Source: Propionivibrio limicola (GTDB lineage Bacteria; Pseudomonadota; Gammaproteobacteria; Burkholderiales; Rhodocyclaceae). Taken from it: a DNA stretch of 46,031 nucleotides. Location: the NCBI RefSeq assembly GCF_009469695.1, contig NZ_SSSR01000023.1:1-46031 (forward strand). The letters are read 5' to 3'. The position numbers were made by a program, and so were the translations under genes. The notes beneath the pieces are model-generated. The model saw only the letters and a list, made by a program, of their open reading frames with translations. It ran no database searches and was not told the DNA's origin. Numbering within the stretch: the stretch's first letter is position 1; every line of letters begins with the position of its first letter. Shown piece by piece: positions 23,733 through 35,522 of this stretch.

Positions 23733-25474
23733 TGAACTTCAAGGGCGTGCGGGCGCACAAGTTTGCGGAAAGCCCTGTGCTGCAGTTGCGCCTTCCCGCC
23801 TGGCGGTCGCGTCTGATGGGGCTGCTGATCCTGTCCAGCTTTGTCGTGCTGGTCGGACGCTCGTTCTATCTGCAAGTGCTCAACGAGGACTTTTTGCAGG
23901 AGAAGGGTGAGTCGCGTTACCGGCGCGATCTTGAAATTTCCGCTTCGCGCGGCCGCATTTCCGATCGCAACGGCGATGTGCTGGCGATCTCGACGCCCAT
24001 GAAATCGGTCTGGGCGATGCCGGCCGATGCCCGTCTTACGCCGGAACAAACAACGCAGTTGGCCGGCTTGCTGGAGATGGATGCGCGGGAGTTGGCCGGC
24101 AAGCTGGCGAGCGAAAAATCGTTTGTGTTCCTGCGCCGCCAACTGCCGCCCGAAATCGGCGACAAGATTGCGGCGTTGAAGCTGCCCGGCATCGGTCAGG
24201 ACAAGGAGTACCGGCGTTATTACCCGAGCGGCGAGATGACGGCGCACGTTGTCGGATTTACCGGTATCGATGACAAAGGTCTGGAAGGCGTCGAGTTGGC
24301 GTTTCAGGATCAGTTGCGCGGCCATCCGGGAAGTCGCAGCGTGATCAAGGACCGGCGCGGCCAGATCGTCGAGGATGTCGGTTCGATCCGGCCGCCCCAG
24401 GATGGCAAGGATATCCGCCTGTCGATCGACTCGAAGCTGCAGTACCTCGCCTACAGCCAGTTGAAGCAGGGCGTGGCCGACAACAAGGCCAAGGCCGGCG
24501 GAGTCGTCGTTATCGATGTCAAGACCGGCGAAATTCTGGCGCTGGCCAACTGGCCGACGTACAACCCGAATAACCGCGGGCGTCTGTCCGGGGCGCAGCT
24601 GCGCAACCGGGCGGTGACCGACACCTTCGAGCCTGGCTCGACGATGAAACCATTTACCATCGCGCGGGCGCTCGAGAGCGACAAAGTCCGCTTCGACACC
24701 ATCATCAACTGCGCGCCGGGGCGCTTGACCATCGGCCGGGCGACAATTTCCGACGCGCACCCGCACGGGGCGTTGACCGTCGCGCAAGTGCTTCAGAAGT
24801 CGTCGAACGTCGGCACGGCCAAGATCGCCGCCATGCTGGCGCCGCAGCAGATGTGGGAAATGTTCGATTCGATCGGCTTCGGACAGGTGCCTCGTCTTGG
24901 TTTTCCGGGCGAAGTGCCGGGACGGGTGCGCCCCTGGAAGTCGTGGAAACCGATCGAGCAGGCGACGATGTCTTATGGCCACGGTATCTCGGTGTCGCTG
25001 ATGCAGTTGGCGCGCGCCTATACGGTTTTCGCCCGCGAAGGCGACGTTATTCCGTTGTCCCTGGCGCGGCGTGATGCGGCGCCGGATGGCGCGAAACCTG
25101 TGTTCAGCCAGCAGACGGCGCGCGAAGTGCGCGCCATGCTCGAAATGGCCGTGCAGCCGGGCGGTACGGCGCCGAAAGCGCAGATTCCAGGTTATCGCGT
25201 GGCGGGCAAGACGGGGACAGCATACAAGCTCGAAGGCGGGCAATATGCGCGCAAATACGTCGCCTCGTTCGTCGGTTTTGCGCCAGTATCCGATCCGCGC
25301 CTAGTCGTGGCCGTCATGATCGACGAGCCGAGCGCCGGATCACATTATGGCGGCGAAGTCGCCGGCCCGATTTTCTCGCGCACCATGGGTGGCGCGTTGC
25401 GCACGCTCGGCATCCAGCCGGACGCGCCGGTCGAGCTTGCGCAAAAGCCGGCAGCGCCGAAAGGACGGCTATGA
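23729..25474 (+). CDS. ftsI: Septal peptidoglycan transpeptidase FtsI (PBP3)
   Basis: A 581-residue class B penicillin-binding protein that cross-links septal peptidoglycan. It has a short cytoplasmic tail, a membrane helix at about 29-46, and the pedestal domain beginning with RRDLEISASRGRISDRNGDVLA. The transpeptidase motifs are complete: STMK with catalytic Ser304, SSN at 358-360, and KTGT at 494-497. The ATG at 23729 overlaps the ftsL stop. The longer frame from 23624 is inside ftsL. The C-terminus overlaps murE by 4 bases. Confidence 0.97.
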   Translation: MMNFKGVRAHKFAESPVLQLRLPAWRSRLMGLLILSSFVVLVGRSFYLQVLNEDFLQEKGESRYRRDLEISASRGRISDRNGDVLAISTPMKSVWAMPADARLTPEQTTQLAGLLEMDARELAGKLASEKSFVFLRRQLPPEIGDKIAALKLPGIGQDKEYRRYYPSGEMTAHVVGFTGIDDKGLEGVELAFQDQLRGHPGSRSVIKDRRGQIVEDVGSIRPPQDGKDIRLSIDSKLQYLAYSQLKQGVADNKAKAGGVVVIDVKTGEILALANWPTYNPNNRGRLSGAQLRNRAVTDTFEPGSTMKPFTIARALESDKVRFDTIINCAPGRLTIGRATISDAHPHGALTVAQVLQKSSNVGTAKIAAMLAPQQMWEMFDSIGFGQVPRLGFPGEVPGRVRPWKSWKPIEQATMSYGHGISVSLMQLARAYTVFAREGDVIPLSLARRDAAPDGAKPVFSQQTAREVRAMLEMAVQPGGTAPKAQIPGYRVAGKTGTAYKLEGGQYARKYVASFVGFAPVSDPRLVVAVMIDEPSAGSHYGGEVAGPIFSRTMGGALRTLGIQPDAPVELAQKPAAPKGRL

Positions 25475-26964
25475 AAAAGGTCAGCGCGCCTGCCTTCATG
25501 GATCCGGCTCCGCTCCTCGCGCAACTCGCCGCAGCCGGCGTTCAGCCGACCGGCGTCACCGAGGACAGCCGGTGCGTGCAGCCGGGCGACATCTTTCTGG
25601 CTTATCCCGGCGATTTCGCCGACGGCCGCCGCTATATCCCCGATGCCATGGCGCGCGGCGCCTGCGCTGTTCTCTGGCAGACCGGCGGTGGTTTCGAATG
25701 GAAAAACGAGTGGACGCTGCCCAATCTGCCGGCCGAGCAATTACGCGGCCTGTCCGGGCCGCTCTCGCATGCGATTTACGGTCATCCGAGCGAGCGTCTG
25801 TCGTTGATCGCGATCACCGGAACGAACGGCAAGACGACGATCAGTCAGTGGATCGCCCGCACGCATCCGCGCTGTTGCGCCATCATCGGCACGCTTGGCG
25901 CCGGTATGCCGGAGCGCCTGACCGAAACCGGCTTTACCACGCCGGAGGCCGCGACGCTGGCGCGTTATCTGAAGGAATTTGCCGACGACGGCGCGCAGGC
26001 CTGCGCGCTGGAGGCGAGTTCGATCGGTGTCGAGGAGCGGCGGCTCGATGGCGCACGTTTTGATGTGGCCGTGTTCACCAACCTGACGCGCGACCATCTC
26101 GATTATCACGGTTCGATGGACGACTATGCGGCGGCCAAGGAGAAACTCTTCGTCTGGCCGCGTTTGCGCCTGGCCGTGGTGAATCTCGACGATCCTTTCG
26201 GCGTCGAACTGGCCGCACGGACGAGCGCGGCCAAGGTGATCGGCTACACGCAACGGAACGCGGCCGGTGGTCTGCAGGCCGTAGTACGCGCCGAGAACGT
26301 GGAAGATACGGCGAGCGGGCTGCGCTTTACCCTATCTGCGCCGAATGGCAAGGCGACGGTACAGACCGGTTTGCTCGGTCGCTATAACGTTTCCAATCTG
26401 CTGGCTGTGGCGGCCGTGTTGATCGATGCCGGCCTGACGCCCGGGCAGATTGCCGAACGCTTCGCCGACCTGGCACCACCGCCCGGGCGGCTGGAAAAGC
26501 TGGGGGGCGAAGGTGAGCCGCTGGTCGTTGTCGACTACGCCCATACGCCGGATGCGCTGGAAAATGCCCTCGGCGCCCTGCGCGGTGCGGCGACAGCCAG
26601 GCAAGGGCAGCTGTGCGCCGTCTTCGGCTGCGGTGGCGACCGGGATCACGGAAAACGTCCGTTGATGGGCGAAATCGCGGCGCGCCTGGCCGACAAAGTC
26701 GTGCTGACGAGCGATAATCCGCGCCGCGAAAACCCGCAAACAATTATCGAAGAAATTTACGTGGCGGCGCCTGGCGCCGAAGTGATTGCCGATCGTGCCG
26801 AAGCCATTCGTGCGGCGGTACTGGGGGCGGAGGCTGGCGATGTCGTGTTGCTGGCGGGCAAGGGCCACGAACCCTATCAGGAAATTGCCGGCGTCCGTCG
26901 ACCGTTCTCGGACGCCGAAGAAGCTCGCGCGGCATTGGCTGCGCGCCAGGAGAACAAACAATGA
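25471..26964 (+). CDS. murE: UDP-MurNAc-L-Ala-D-Glu:meso-diaminopimelate ligase
   Basis: A 497-residue Mur ligase adding the third peptide residue to the peptidoglycan precursor. The ATP loop TGTNGKTT covers residues 116-123 with Lys121. DNPR at 415-418 is the signature for meso-diaminopimelate specificity, as expected for a Gram-negative wall. It overlaps ftsI and murF by 4 bases on each side. Confidence 0.97.
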   Translation: MKKVSAPAFMDPAPLLAQLAAAGVQPTGVTEDSRCVQPGDIFLAYPGDFADGRRYIPDAMARGACAVLWQTGGGFEWKNEWTLPNLPAEQLRGLSGPLSHAIYGHPSERLSLIAITGTNGKTTISQWIARTHPRCCAIIGTLGAGMPERLTETGFTTPEAATLARYLKEFADDGAQACALEASSIGVEERRLDGARFDVAVFTNLTRDHLDYHGSMDDYAAAKEKLFVWPRLRLAVVNLDDPFGVELAARTSAAKVIGYTQRNAAGGLQAVVRAENVEDTASGLRFTLSAPNGKATVQTGLLGRYNVSNLLAVAAVLIDAGLTPGQIAERFADLAPPPGRLEKLGGEGEPLVVVDYAHTPDALENALGALRGAATARQGQLCAVFGCGGDRDHGKRPLMGEIAARLADKVVLTSDNPRRENPQTIIEEIYVAAPGAEVIADRAEAIRAAVLGAEAGDVVLLAGKGHEPYQEIAGVRRPFSDAEEARAALAARQENKQ

Positions 26965-28343
26965 GTGTGAAGATGGATCTGCAGGAAGCGGCGAATGCCA
27001 TGTCCGGTACCGTGGCCGGCAAGAATGTCTGCTTTCTGGGCGTGACGACCGACAGCCGCAACGTGGCGGCCGGGCAGCTGTTCGTCGCCTTGCGCGGGGA
27101 GCGTTTCGACGGCCATGCCTTTGTCGGCGCGGCCAAGAAGCTGGGCGCGGCGGCCGCCGTGGTCGATGTCGAAGGCGCCGAGGTGCTTGGTGATGTCGGG
27201 CTGCCGCTGATCGTCGTTGCCGATACAAGGCTGGCGCTCGGTGCGTTGGCGGCGGCGTGGCGTGCACGCTTCTCGTTGCCGGTGATCGCCGTCACCGGCA
27301 GCAACGGCAAGACGACGAGCAAGGAAATGATCGCTAGCATCATGCAGGCCGCTTTTGGCGACGCCGTGCTGGCGACGCAGGGCAATTTCAACAACGACAT
27401 CGGCTTGCCGCTGACGCTGCTCAAGCTTGACGCCAGCCATCGCGCTGCCGTCATCGAAATGGGCATGAATCATCCGGGCGAAATCGCTTACCTCGCGGGC
27501 ATCGCCCGCCCGACCGTGGCGCTGGTGACCAACGCCCAGCGCGCGCATCTCGCCGGCATGGGGTCACTCGACTCGATCGCCGTCGAGAAAGGCAGCCTGT
27601 TTACCGGGCTGGCCGAGGATGGCGTGGCGGTGTTCAGCGCCGACGAGCCGTGGGGCGACGTCTGGCGCAGCCAAATTGGCACGCGCAAGGTGATGACTTT
27701 TGCCTGCGAGCGTCCGGCCGACGTGACAGGCAACTTCCGCACGCATGGTTTGGAAAATCATGTGGCGATCGCCTTTCAGGGCGCGGAAGTCGCCGTCGAT
27801 CTGGCGTTGCCCGGCGCGCACAACGCGCGCAATGCACTCGGGGCGGCGACCGCGGCATTGGCTGCCGGCGTTTCGTTGGCTGAAGTGCGTGACGGGCTGG
27901 CGGCGTTCCGCGGCATCAAGGGGCGCCTGCAGCGCAAAGCCGGCCTGAATGGCGCGGTGCTGCTCGACGATACCTACAACGCCAATCCCGATTCGGTCTG
28001 CGCCGCCATCGACGTGCTCGCATCGACGGTCGGCAAGCAAATCCTTGTCCTCGGCGACATGGGCGAAATTGGCGAGATGAGCGGCCAGTTCCATGACGAA
28101 GTTGGCGGCTACGCCAAGAGCCAGGGGATCGACCAGTTGTTGGCGTTCGGCGAGGCGAGTGCCATCGCCGCACACAATTTCGGCGCCGGTGGCCGGCATT
28201 TCAAGAAGCTCGAGGACCTGATCGAGACGCTCAAGGGTGAAATGACGCCGGAGACGATCGTGCTGGTCAAGGGCTCGCGCTTCATGCGCATGGAGCGCGT
28301 GGTGGACGCCGTCGCTGCAGCGCAAACCGAAGGGGGTAAATAA
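26961..28343 (+). CDS. murF: UDP-MurNAc-tripeptide:D-Ala-D-Ala ligase
   Basis: A 460-residue Mur ligase that adds D-Ala-D-Ala, completing the pentapeptide. ATP loop [12 protein letters not shown] at 112-123 with Lys117. [14 protein letters not shown] and [13 protein letters not shown] are typical MurF segments. It begins inside the last codons of murE and ends one base into the mraY start. Confidence 0.97.
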   Translation: MSVKMDLQEAANAMSGTVAGKNVCFLGVTTDSRNVAAGQLFVALRGERFDGHAFVGAAKKLGAAAAVVDVEGAEVLGDVGLPLIVVADTRLALGALAAAWRARFSLPVIAVTGSNGKTTSKEMIASIMQAAFGDAVLATQGNFNNDIGLPLTLLKLDASHRAAVIEMGMNHPGEIAYLAGIARPTVALVTNAQRAHLAGMGSLDSIAVEKGSLFTGLAEDGVAVFSADEPWGDVWRSQIGTRKVMTFACERPADVTGNFRTHGLENHVAIAFQGAEVAVDLALPGAHNARNALGAATAALAAGVSLAEVRDGLAAFRGIKGRLQRKAGLNGAVLLDDTYNANPDSVCAAIDVLASTVGKQILVLGDMGEIGEMSGQFHDEVGGYAKSQGIDQLLAFGEASAIAAHNFGAGGRHFKKLEDLIETLKGEMTPETIVLVKGSRFMRMERVVDAVAAAQTEGGK

Positions 28344-29437
28344 TGCTGCTGATGCTGGCGCAATGGCTGTCGCAGGATTTCGGAATCCGCGGCTTCAATG
28401 TCCTGAATTACATCACGCTACGCACCGTGCTGGCGGCGATGACGGCGCTGATCATTTCCTTCGTCGCCGGGCCGCACGTCATCCGCTGGCTGGCCGCCAA
28501 GAAGATCGGGCAGGCGGTGCGCACCGACGGGCCGCAGACGCACCTCGTCAAATCCGGCACGCCGACCATGGGCGGCATCCTGATCCTGATCGCCATCGGC
28601 GTCACCACCCTGCTTTGGGGCGACCTTTCCAACCGCTACGTCTGGGTCGTGCTGATCGTGACGCTTGGCTATGGCGGCATCGGCTGGTACGACGACTGGA
28701 AGAAGGTCGTCTATCGCGATCCGAAGGGGCTGGCCAGCCGCTGGAAATATTTCTGGCAATCGGTGATCGGCCTCGTCGTCGCCGTCTATCTCGGCCTGTC
28801 GGCCAACGTGCCGGCGCAGATGGAACTGATCGTGCCGTTCTTCAAGACGGTTTCGTATCCGCTCGGCGTCGTCGGTTTCATCGTGCTGACCTATCTGGTC
28901 ATCGTCGGTTCGAGCAACGCCGTCAATCTGACCGACGGCCTCGACGGGCTGGCGATCATGCCGACCGTGCTGGTTGCCTCGGCGCTGGCCATTTTCGCCT
29001 ACGTCGCCGGCAACGCCGTATTCGCCAAATACCTGTTCGTGCCCTACATCCCAGGTGCCGGCGAACTGGCCGTTTTCCTTGGTGCGATGGCCGGAGCCGG
29101 TCTCGGCTTCCTCTGGTTCAACGCTTATCCGGCCGAAGTGTTCATGGGCGACGTCGGCGCGCTGGCGCTCGGCGCGGCGCTCGGCACGGTCGCCGTCATC
29201 GTCCGTCAGGAAATCGTGCTGGCGATCATGGGCGGCGTCTTCGTCGTTGAAACGCTATCGGTGGCGATGCAGGTGCTCTACTTCAAGCATACCGGCGGCA
29301 AGCGGATTTTCCGCATGGCGCCGCTGCACCACCACTTCGAACTCGGTGGCTGGAAGGAAACGCAAGTCGTCGTCCGTTTCTGGATCATCACCATCATGTT
29401 GGTGCTGGTCGGTTTGTCCACCCTGAAGATTCGCTGA
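28343..29437 (+). CDS. mraY: Phospho-MurNAc-pentapeptide translocase MraY
   Basis: A 364-residue integral membrane enzyme with about ten helices. It transfers phospho-MurNAc-pentapeptide to undecaprenyl phosphate to make lipid I. Catalytic motifs are present: the aspartate pair in [21 protein letters not shown], and the cytoplasmic HHHFE loop ([14 protein letters not shown]). Its ATG overlaps the murF stop by one base (TAATG). Confidence 0.97.
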   Translation: MLLMLAQWLSQDFGIRGFNVLNYITLRTVLAAMTALIISFVAGPHVIRWLAAKKIGQAVRTDGPQTHLVKSGTPTMGGILILIAIGVTTLLWGDLSNRYVWVVLIVTLGYGGIGWYDDWKKVVYRDPKGLASRWKYFWQSVIGLVVAVYLGLSANVPAQMELIVPFFKTVSYPLGVVGFIVLTYLVIVGSSNAVNLTDGLDGLAIMPTVLVASALAIFAYVAGNAVFAKYLFVPYIPGAGELAVFLGAMAGAGLGFLWFNAYPAEVFMGDVGALALGAALGTVAVIVRQEIVLAIMGGVFVVETLSVAMQVLYFKHTGGKRIFRMAPLHHHFELGGWKETQVVVRFWIITIMLVLVGLSTLKIR

Positions 29438-29443
29438 GCGGCC

Positions 29444-30826
29444 ATGGAACTCGAAGGTAAGCGCGTTTTAGTCATCGGGCTCGGCGAAACCGGGCTGGCC
29501 ATGGCCAAGTGGCTGGGCCGGCAAGGCGCGCGCGTGCGCGTGGCCGATTCCCGCCCGACGCCGCCCAACGTCGATGCCTTGCGTGCCGCCGTGCCGGCGG
29601 CCGAAGTTGTCGCCGGGCCGTTTGCCGAAGAAACCTTCGCCGACATCGACCTGGTCGCCATTTCGCCCGGCGTGCCGGTGCAGACGCCGCAAGTGCAGGC
29701 CGCCAAAGCGCGCGGCGTGCCGGTCGTTTCGGAAATCGAACTGTTTGCCTGGGGCATCCGTCAGGTAACGCCAGAGGCGAAGGTGATCGCGATTACCGGC
29801 AGCAATGGCAAGACGACTACCACCACGCTGACGGCGCATCTGCTCAACGCGGCCGGCGTGCCGGCTGTCGCGTGCGGCAATATTTCGCCCTCGGCGCTCG
29901 ATGCGCTGATGGGCGTCGTCGATGGCGCGGCCGGTTATCCTGCCGCGCCGGCCGTGTGGGTGCTCGAACTGTCGAGCTTCCAGCTCGAAACGACGCACAC
30001 GCTGAATGCCGATGCAGCGACCGTGCTCAACGTCAGCGAAGACCATCTCGACCGCTACACCGGCATGGACGACTACGCTGGAACCAAGGCACGCGTGTTT
30101 CAGGGTGACGGCGTCATGCTGCTCAATCGCGACGATGCGCGCTGCATGGCATGGTCACGGCCGGACCGCAAAACGGTCAGCTTCGGGCTGAATCCGGCGC
30201 CGTCGGTTGGAGACTACGGTTTTGTCGATGGCTGGATCGTGCGTGGCGATGAAAAGCTGGTTGCGCTCAATGCGCTCAAGCTGACTGGTCTGCACAATGC
30301 CGCCAACGCCATGGCGGCGCTGGCGCTGTGCGAAGCCGTCGGAGTTGCGCCGGCCACACTGTTGCCCGCCCTGCAGCAGTTTTCCGGCCTGTCGCACCGC
30401 GTCGAATTCGTCGCCGAGATCGATGGCGTCGGCTATTACGACGATTCAAAAGGTACCAACGTCGGGGCGACGCTTGCCGCCGTGCAGGGCATGGGCCGCA
30501 AGGTGGCCCTGATCCTCGGCGGCGACGGCAAGGCGCAGGATTTTTCGCCGCTCAAGCCGGTGCTTGCACGGCATGCACGCGCCGTCGCGCTGATCGGGCG
30601 TGATGCCGAGTTGATCGGCGCGGCGATCGACGGCTGCGGTGTGCCCGTTCAGCGGTGCGGCGACATGGAGGAGGCCGTATGCTGGTGCGCCGGGCAGGCG
30701 CAAGCCGGCGACACCGTGCTGCTTTCGCCGGCCTGCGCAAGCTTCGACATGTTCCGCAACTACGCGCACCGCGCCGAGGTGTTCATCGCGGCCGTGCAGG
30801 CCATGGCCAAGGAGGTGGGGCGATGA
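29444..30826 (+). CDS. murD: UDP-MurNAc-L-Ala:D-Glu ligase
   Basis: A 460-residue Mur ligase that adds D-glutamate as the second peptide residue. A Rossmann-like N-terminus ([17 protein letters not shown]) binds UDP. The ATP loop [11 protein letters not shown] has Lys123. [11 protein letters not shown] and [14 protein letters not shown] are family motifs. Six bases separate it from mraY, and it overlaps ftsW in an ATGA junction. Confidence 0.97.
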   Translation: MELEGKRVLVIGLGETGLAMAKWLGRQGARVRVADSRPTPPNVDALRAAVPAAEVVAGPFAEETFADIDLVAISPGVPVQTPQVQAAKARGVPVVSEIELFAWGIRQVTPEAKVIAITGSNGKTTTTTLTAHLLNAAGVPAVACGNISPSALDALMGVVDGAAGYPAAPAVWVLELSSFQLETTHTLNADAATVLNVSEDHLDRYTGMDDYAGTKARVFQGDGVMLLNRDDARCMAWSRPDRKTVSFGLNPAPSVGDYGFVDGWIVRGDEKLVALNALKLTGLHNAANAMAALALCEAVGVAPATLLPALQQFSGLSHRVEFVAEIDGVGYYDDSKGTNVGATLAAVQGMGRKVALILGGDGKAQDFSPLKPVLARHARAVALIGRDAELIGAAIDGCGVPVQRCGDMEEAVCWCAGQAQAGDTVLLSPACASFDMFRNYAHRAEVFIAAVQAMAKEVGR

Positions 30827-31983
30827 TGCCTGCGCTTGACGGTACGCGGCGCCTGCCATCGGAGATCGATCTGTCGCTCCTCTGGAGCGCATTGATCCTG
30901 CTGCTGCTCGGGCTCGTCATGGTCTATTCGGCGTCGATCGCGATCGCCGAGGCGGGGCGCTTTACCGGCAATCAGCCTGCCTACTATCTGATCCGCCATG
31001 CCGTTTTCCTAGCGATCGGTTTCGTCTTCGCCGGGTTGGCGTTTCAGGTGCCGCTGAACGTCTGGCAGGAGATTTCGCCGTGGCTGTTCGTCGCCGGCTT
31101 CGCGCTGCTGGCGCTGGTCCTGATTCCGGGGGTCGGGCGAGACGTCAACGGCGCGCGGCGCTGGCTGTCGCTTGGTGTGGTCAACCTGCAGCCATCGGAA
31201 CTGATGAAGATGTTCGCCGTGCTCTATGCCGCCGACTACACGGTGCGCAAGATGCCGCACATGCACGACCTGAAGAAGGCGTTTCTGCCGATGGCCGGGG
31301 CAATGGTCGCAGTTGGCGTGCTGCTGCTGAAAGAGCCCGATTTCGGCGCCTTCGTCGTCATCATTTCGGTGGCGATCGGCATTCTCTTCCTCGGCGGCAT
31401 GCGGGCTCGCCTGTTCGCCATCCTGATTCTCGTACTGGTGGCCGCGTTCGCCATCCTGATCATCGTTTCGCCTTACCGCCGCGACCGGATTTTCGGTTTC
31501 ATGGATCCGTGGTCGGATGCCTTCGGGCGCGGTTACCAACTCTCGCATGCGCTGATCGCCTTCGGGCGGGGCGAATTGTTCGGCGTTGGCCTCGGCGCCA
31601 GCGTCGAGAAGCTGTTCTATCTGCCGGAAGCGCACACCGACTTCCTGCTCGCCGTGATCGCCGAGGAGCTTGGTTTTACTGGCGTCGTGATCGTCATCCT
31701 TCTCTTCGGACTGCTCGTGCAGCGCGCCTTTGCCATCGGCCGGCAGGCCGTGGCGCTGGACCGCCTTTACCCGGCACTCGTCGCGCAGGGAATCGGGATC
31801 TGGATCGGCGTGCAGAGTTTCATCAACATGGGCGTGAACATGGGGCTGTTGCCGACGAAGGGGCTGACGCTGCCGCTGATGAGCTTCGGCGGTTCGGGCA
31901 TTGTCGCCAATTGCATGGCGTTGGCGATCCTGCTGCGGGTCGATTGGGAGAACCGGCAACTGATGCGGGGAGCGAAGTTGTGA
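30823..31983 (+). CDS. ftsW: Septal peptidoglycan glycosyltransferase FtsW
   Basis: A 386-residue SEDS-family membrane protein that polymerises lipid II together with FtsI. About ten membrane helices. Signature segments: [13 protein letters not shown] in the first helix, [20 protein letters not shown] before the catalytic loop, and [18 protein letters not shown] at the end. I chose ATG 30823, which overlaps the murD stop. A second ATG at 30826 is possible. The frame upstream to 30655 lies inside murD. Confidence 0.96.
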   Translation: MMPALDGTRRLPSEIDLSLLWSALILLLLGLVMVYSASIAIAEAGRFTGNQPAYYLIRHAVFLAIGFVFAGLAFQVPLNVWQEISPWLFVAGFALLALVLIPGVGRDVNGARRWLSLGVVNLQPSELMKMFAVLYAADYTVRKMPHMHDLKKAFLPMAGAMVAVGVLLLKEPDFGAFVVIISVAIGILFLGGMRARLFAILILVLVAAFAILIIVSPYRRDRIFGFMDPWSDAFGRGYQLSHALIAFGRGELFGVGLGASVEKLFYLPEAHTDFLLAVIAEELGFTGVVIVILLFGLLVQRAFAIGRQAVALDRLYPALVAQGIGIWIGVQSFINMGVNMGLLPTKGLTLPLMSFGGSGIVANCMALAILLRVDWENRQLMRGAKL

Positions 31984-33095
31984 GCAAGACACTCCTCGTC
32001 ATGGCCGGCGGCACCGGTGGGCATGTTTTTCCGGGGCTGGCCGTCGCCGATTTGCTGAAAAGCCAAGGCTGGCGCGTCGTCTGGATGGGCAATCCGGACG
32101 GCATGGAGGCGCGGCTCGTTCCTTCGCGCGGCTACGAAATGGCGTGGGTGCGTTTTGCGGCCTTGCGCGGCAAAGGGCTGCTGCGCAAATTGCTGCTGCC
32201 GCTCAACCTGTTGTCCGGCTTCTGGCAGGCGCTGCGCGAGATTCGCCGCGTCAAGCCGGATGTCGTGCTCGGCATGGGCGGCTACATTACCTTTCCCGGC
32301 GGCATGATGGCCGCGCTGCTCGGGCGTCCGTTGGTGATCCACGAACAGAATTCGATCGCCGGCCTGACCAACCGCGTGTTGGCGAAAGTGGCTGACCGCG
32401 TGGTCTGCGGCTTTCCCGATGCGCTGCCCGGCAGCACGTGGGTCGGCAATCCGGTGCGGCAGGACATTGCGAATTTGCCACTGCCCGCCGAGCGGTTTGC
32501 AGAACGTTTGGCCGACGATGGCGATGCTTCGCCGCTCCGCCTGCTCGTCCTCGGTGGCAGTCTCGGTGCGGCGGCGATCAACGAAATGGTGCCGAAGGGG
32601 CTGGCGCTGATCGCGGAGGGCGAGCGGCCAGTCGTTGTGCATCAGGCGGGCGAAAAGCATCTGGCGACGGTCGAAGCCAACTACGCGGCGGCCGGCGTGC
32701 GCGCCAATTGTGTCCCTTTCATTCAGGACATGGCCGGCGCCTACGCGTGGGCCGATCTGGTGCTCTGCCGCTCCGGCGCGTTAACCGTGGCCGAGCTGGC
32801 GGCGGTGGGCGTGGCGAGCGTGCTCGTGCCGTTCCCGCATGCCGTCGACGACCACCAGACGGCGAACGCCAGATTCCTCGCTTCAGCCGGTGCGGCCATC
32901 CTGTTGCCGCAAAGCGAAATGACGCCGGAAGCGATCAGCCGGATCAGCCAATACACACGCGAACAATTGCAGCAGATGGCCGAAAAAGCGCGCGAGCTGT
33001 CCCGCCCCGAAGCGGCGGCGACAGTAGCGCGGATCTGCGAAGAAACCTGCAAGGGCGCGGTTAGCAAAAGCAAGGCAACAAGAGACACCCAATGA
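31980..33095 (+). CDS. murG: Lipid II synthase (UDP-GlcNAc transferase) MurG
   Basis: A 371-residue membrane-associated GT-B glycosyltransferase that adds GlcNAc to lipid I. The N-terminal glycine loop [42 protein letters not shown] and the UDP-GlcNAc-binding [15 protein letters not shown] are intact. The start is GTG 31980, overlapping the ftsW stop, with GGGGAG upstream. The long frame back to 31080 is an out-of-frame reading of ftsW. Confidence 0.96.
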   Translation: MSKTLLVMAGGTGGHVFPGLAVADLLKSQGWRVVWMGNPDGMEARLVPSRGYEMAWVRFAALRGKGLLRKLLLPLNLLSGFWQALREIRRVKPDVVLGMGGYITFPGGMMAALLGRPLVIHEQNSIAGLTNRVLAKVADRVVCGFPDALPGSTWVGNPVRQDIANLPLPAERFAERLADDGDASPLRLLVLGGSLGAAAINEMVPKGLALIAEGERPVVVHQAGEKHLATVEANYAAAGVRANCVPFIQDMAGAYAWADLVLCRSGALTVAELAAVGVASVLVPFPHAVDDHQTANARFLASAGAAILLPQSEMTPEAISRISQYTREQLQQMAEKARELSRPEAAATVARICEETCKGAVSKSKATRDTQ

Positions 33096-34480
33096 AACAT
33101 AAAGTCAAAAACATCCATTTCGTCGGCATCGGGGGCGTGGGCATGAGCGGCATTGCCGAAGTGCTCGCCAACCTCGGTTTCGGCATCAGCGGCTCGGATC
33201 TGGCCGACAACGCGACGACACGCCGGCTGGCCAGCCTCGGCATCCGCATCGCGACCGGCCACGCCGAGGAGAACATCGGTCATGCCGACGCCGTCGTCGT
33301 ATCGACGGCGGTCAAGGACGACAATCCGGAGGTGCTGGCCGCGCGGGCGCGTCATGTGCCGATCGTGCCGCGTGCCCAGATGCTGGCCGAACTGATGCGC
33401 CTGAAGCGCGGCATCGCCGTTGCCGGCACGCACGGCAAGACGACGACGACCAGCCTCGTCGCCTCGATTCTTGCCGAAGGCGGCATGGACCCGACCTTCG
33501 TCATCGGCGGTCGCTTGAACGCCGCCGGTGCCAATGCCCGGCTCGGTTCCGGCGACTTCCTCGTCGCCGAGGCGGACGAGTCGGACGCGTCTTTCCTGTA
33601 CCTGACGCCGGTCATCTCGATCGTCACCAACATCGATGCCGACCACATGGAAACGTATGGCCATGACTTCGGCAGACTGCGTCAGACTTTTGTCGATTTC
33701 CTGCAGCGCCTGCCGTTTTACGGCGTGGCCGTGCTCTGTGCCGACGATCCCAACGTGCGCGAAATCATGCCGCTGGTGAGCAAGCAGATCGTCAGCTACG
33801 GCGTCAGCGAAACCGCCAACGTGCGCGCCGAAAACGTGGTGGCCGAGGATGGCCGCATGAAGTTCGACTGCGTGCGGGTGAATGGCACCGTCAGCCGTTT
33901 CCCGGTCACGCTCAACCTGCCGGGCATGCACAACGTCCTCAATGCGCTGGCGGCGATCGCTGTGGCGACCGAACTTGGCGTCTCTGACGCAGCGATCATC
34001 AAGGCGCTTGCCGAATTCAAGGGCGTCGGGCGCCGCTTCCAGCGTTACGGCGAAGTGGCTTTGCCGGATGGCGGCCAGTTCACGCTGATCGACGATTACG
34101 GCCACCATCCGGTGGAAATGAAGGCGACCATCGCCGCCGCGCGTGGCGCCTTTCCCGGCCGCCGTCTGCTGCTCGCCTTCCAGCCGCACCGCTACACGCG
34201 GACGCGCGATTGCTTCGAGGATTTCGTCAGTGTGTTGAATACCGTCGATGCACTCGTGCTGAGCGAAGTCTATGCCGCCGGCGAAGCGCCGATCGTCGCC
34301 GCCGACGGCCGCGCCCTGGCGCGCGCCCTGCGCGTCGGCGGCAAGATCGAACCGGTCTTCGTCGAAAACATCGTGGATGTTCCGCAAACAATTATGGATG
34401 TCGCCCGCGCCGGCGACGTAGTGATCACCATGGGCGCCGGCTCGATTGGCGGCGTTCCGGCCAAGCTGGCACAGGGTTGA
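33092..34480 (+). CDS. murC: UDP-MurNAc:L-alanine ligase
   Basis: A 462-residue Mur ligase that adds the first amino acid to UDP-MurNAc. UDP-binding [18 protein letters not shown] at the N-terminus, ATP loop [11 protein letters not shown] with Lys116, and the late motif [13 protein letters not shown]. It overlaps murG by 4 bases and is followed by the hairpin repeat that separates it from ddlB. Confidence 0.97.
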   Translation: MKHKVKNIHFVGIGGVGMSGIAEVLANLGFGISGSDLADNATTRRLASLGIRIATGHAEENIGHADAVVVSTAVKDDNPEVLAARARHVPIVPRAQMLAELMRLKRGIAVAGTHGKTTTTSLVASILAEGGMDPTFVIGGRLNAAGANARLGSGDFLVAEADESDASFLYLTPVISIVTNIDADHMETYGHDFGRLRQTFVDFLQRLPFYGVAVLCADDPNVREIMPLVSKQIVSYGVSETANVRAENVVAEDGRMKFDCVRVNGTVSRFPVTLNLPGMHNVLNALAAIAVATELGVSDAAIIKALAEFKGVGRRFQRYGEVALPDGGQFTLIDDYGHHPVEMKATIAAARGAFPGRRLLLAFQPHRYTRTRDCFEDFVSVLNTVDALVLSEVYAAGEAPIVAADGRALARALRVGGKIEPVFVENIVDVPQTIMDVARAGDVVITMGAGSIGGVPAKLAQG

Positions 34481-34498
34481 AATGAATAAAAACGCTTT

Positions 34499-34580
34499 CA
34501 ACGCAGAGTTCGCAGAGGCGCAGAGAACGCAGAGTTTTGATTTTCTCTGCGAGCTCTGTATCTCTGCGTTCTCCGCGTTG
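34499..34580. repeat. CGCAGAG-rich inverted repeat between murC and ddlB
   Basis: Four spaced CGCAGAG units, then a T-rich loop, then CTCTGCG/CTCTGCG and a closing CGCGTTG that pairs with CAACGC at the start. The hairpin occupies nearly the whole murC-ddlB gap. GAGAGAGGTTAAGG just after it may act as the ddlB ribosome site. A related copy precedes argJ at 43304-43400. It resembles a dispersed intergenic repeat. Confidence 0.8.
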
Positions 34581-34602
34581 AGAGAGGTTAAGGATTTTTA
34601 CA

Positions 34603-35508
34603 ATGTCTGATTTCGGAAAAGTAGCGGTTCTCTTCGGCGGCACGTCGGCCGAGCGGGAGATTTCTTTGAAGAGCGGTTCGCGCGTGCTGGCGGCGTTGCA
34701 GAGCCAGGGCGTCGATGCGCATGCCTTCGATCCGGCCGAGCGCAAGCTCGACGAGCTGGCCGGTTTTGACCGCGCCTTCATCGCCTTGCACGGTCGTCAC
34801 GGCGAGGATGGCACGATTCAGGGGGCGCTCGAGCTGATGGGGATTCCCTACACCGGGAGCGGTGTCATGGCGTCCGCGATCGGTATGGATAAATGGCGGA
34901 CCAAGCTTCTGTGGCGTTCGGTCGGTCTGCCGATCCCGGAATTCGTCATGCTGGATGCGTCGAGCGATTTCGACGCCGTCGAGAAGCAATTGGGCTTGCC
35001 GCTGTTCGTCAAACCGGCCTGCGAAGGCTCGTCGATTGGTGTGACCAAGGTGCGTCAGGCGGGCGAATTGCGCGCTGCCTATCTCGAGGCCGCCAAGCAT
35101 GATTCATTGGTGATCGCCGAGAAGGCCGTGCTCGGTGGCGAATACACCGCCTCGATCCTTGGCGACACCGCCTTGCCGATCATCAAGATCGAGCCGGCGA
35201 CCGATTTCTACGACTACGAAGCCAAATACTTCCGCGATGACACCGCCTACCGCTGTCCGTGCGGCCTGCCGGAAGCGCGCGAGCTTGAAATCCGCGCGCA
35301 GGCGCTCGAAGCCTTCCGCGTCCTCGGTTGCCGTGGCTGGGGGCGGGTCGATTTTCTGATGGACGAGCAGGGCAATGCTTACATGCTCGAAGTGAATACC
35401 TCACCGGGTATGACCGACCATTCGCTGGTGCCGATGGCGGCGCGCGAGGCGGGAATCTCCTACGAGCAACTCGTGGTGCGCGTGCTTGCGCTGGCCAGTT
35501 TAGGGTGA
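34603..35508 (+). CDS. ddlB: D-alanine:D-alanine ligase
   Basis: A 301-residue ATP-grasp enzyme making the dipeptide used by MurF. Typical segments: [19 protein letters not shown] at the N-terminus, [34 protein letters not shown] in the flexible loop, and [20 protein letters not shown] at the end. It is preceded by the CGCAGAG hairpin repeat and followed 14 bases later by ftsQ. Confidence 0.97.
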   Translation: MSDFGKVAVLFGGTSAEREISLKSGSRVLAALQSQGVDAHAFDPAERKLDELAGFDRAFIALHGRHGEDGTIQGALELMGIPYTGSGVMASAIGMDKWRTKLLWRSVGLPIPEFVMLDASSDFDAVEKQLGLPLFVKPACEGSSIGVTKVRQAGELRAAYLEAAKHDSLVIAEKAVLGGEYTASILGDTALPIIKIEPATDFYDYEAKYFRDDTAYRCPCGLPEARELEIRAQALEAFRVLGCRGWGRVDFLMDEQGNAYMLEVNTSPGMTDHSLVPMAAREAGISYEQLVVRVLALASLG

Positions 35509-35522
35509 TTAAGGCTTAAGCG

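Noticed and set aside
23546-25243. 565-codon antisense frame over ftsI, and similar frames over rhlE, ftsA and ftsZ
   Set aside because: All are complementary shadows of well-identified genes.
31080-31979. Apparent 300-codon N-terminal extension of murG
   Set aside because: It is an out-of-frame reading of ftsW. MurG homologues start at GTG 31980, which has a GGGGAG site.
34499-34580. CRISPR array, because of the regularly spaced CGCAGAG units
   Set aside because: The units are 7 bases with uneven 2- to 5-base gaps and are arranged as an inverted repeat. No cas genes are present.
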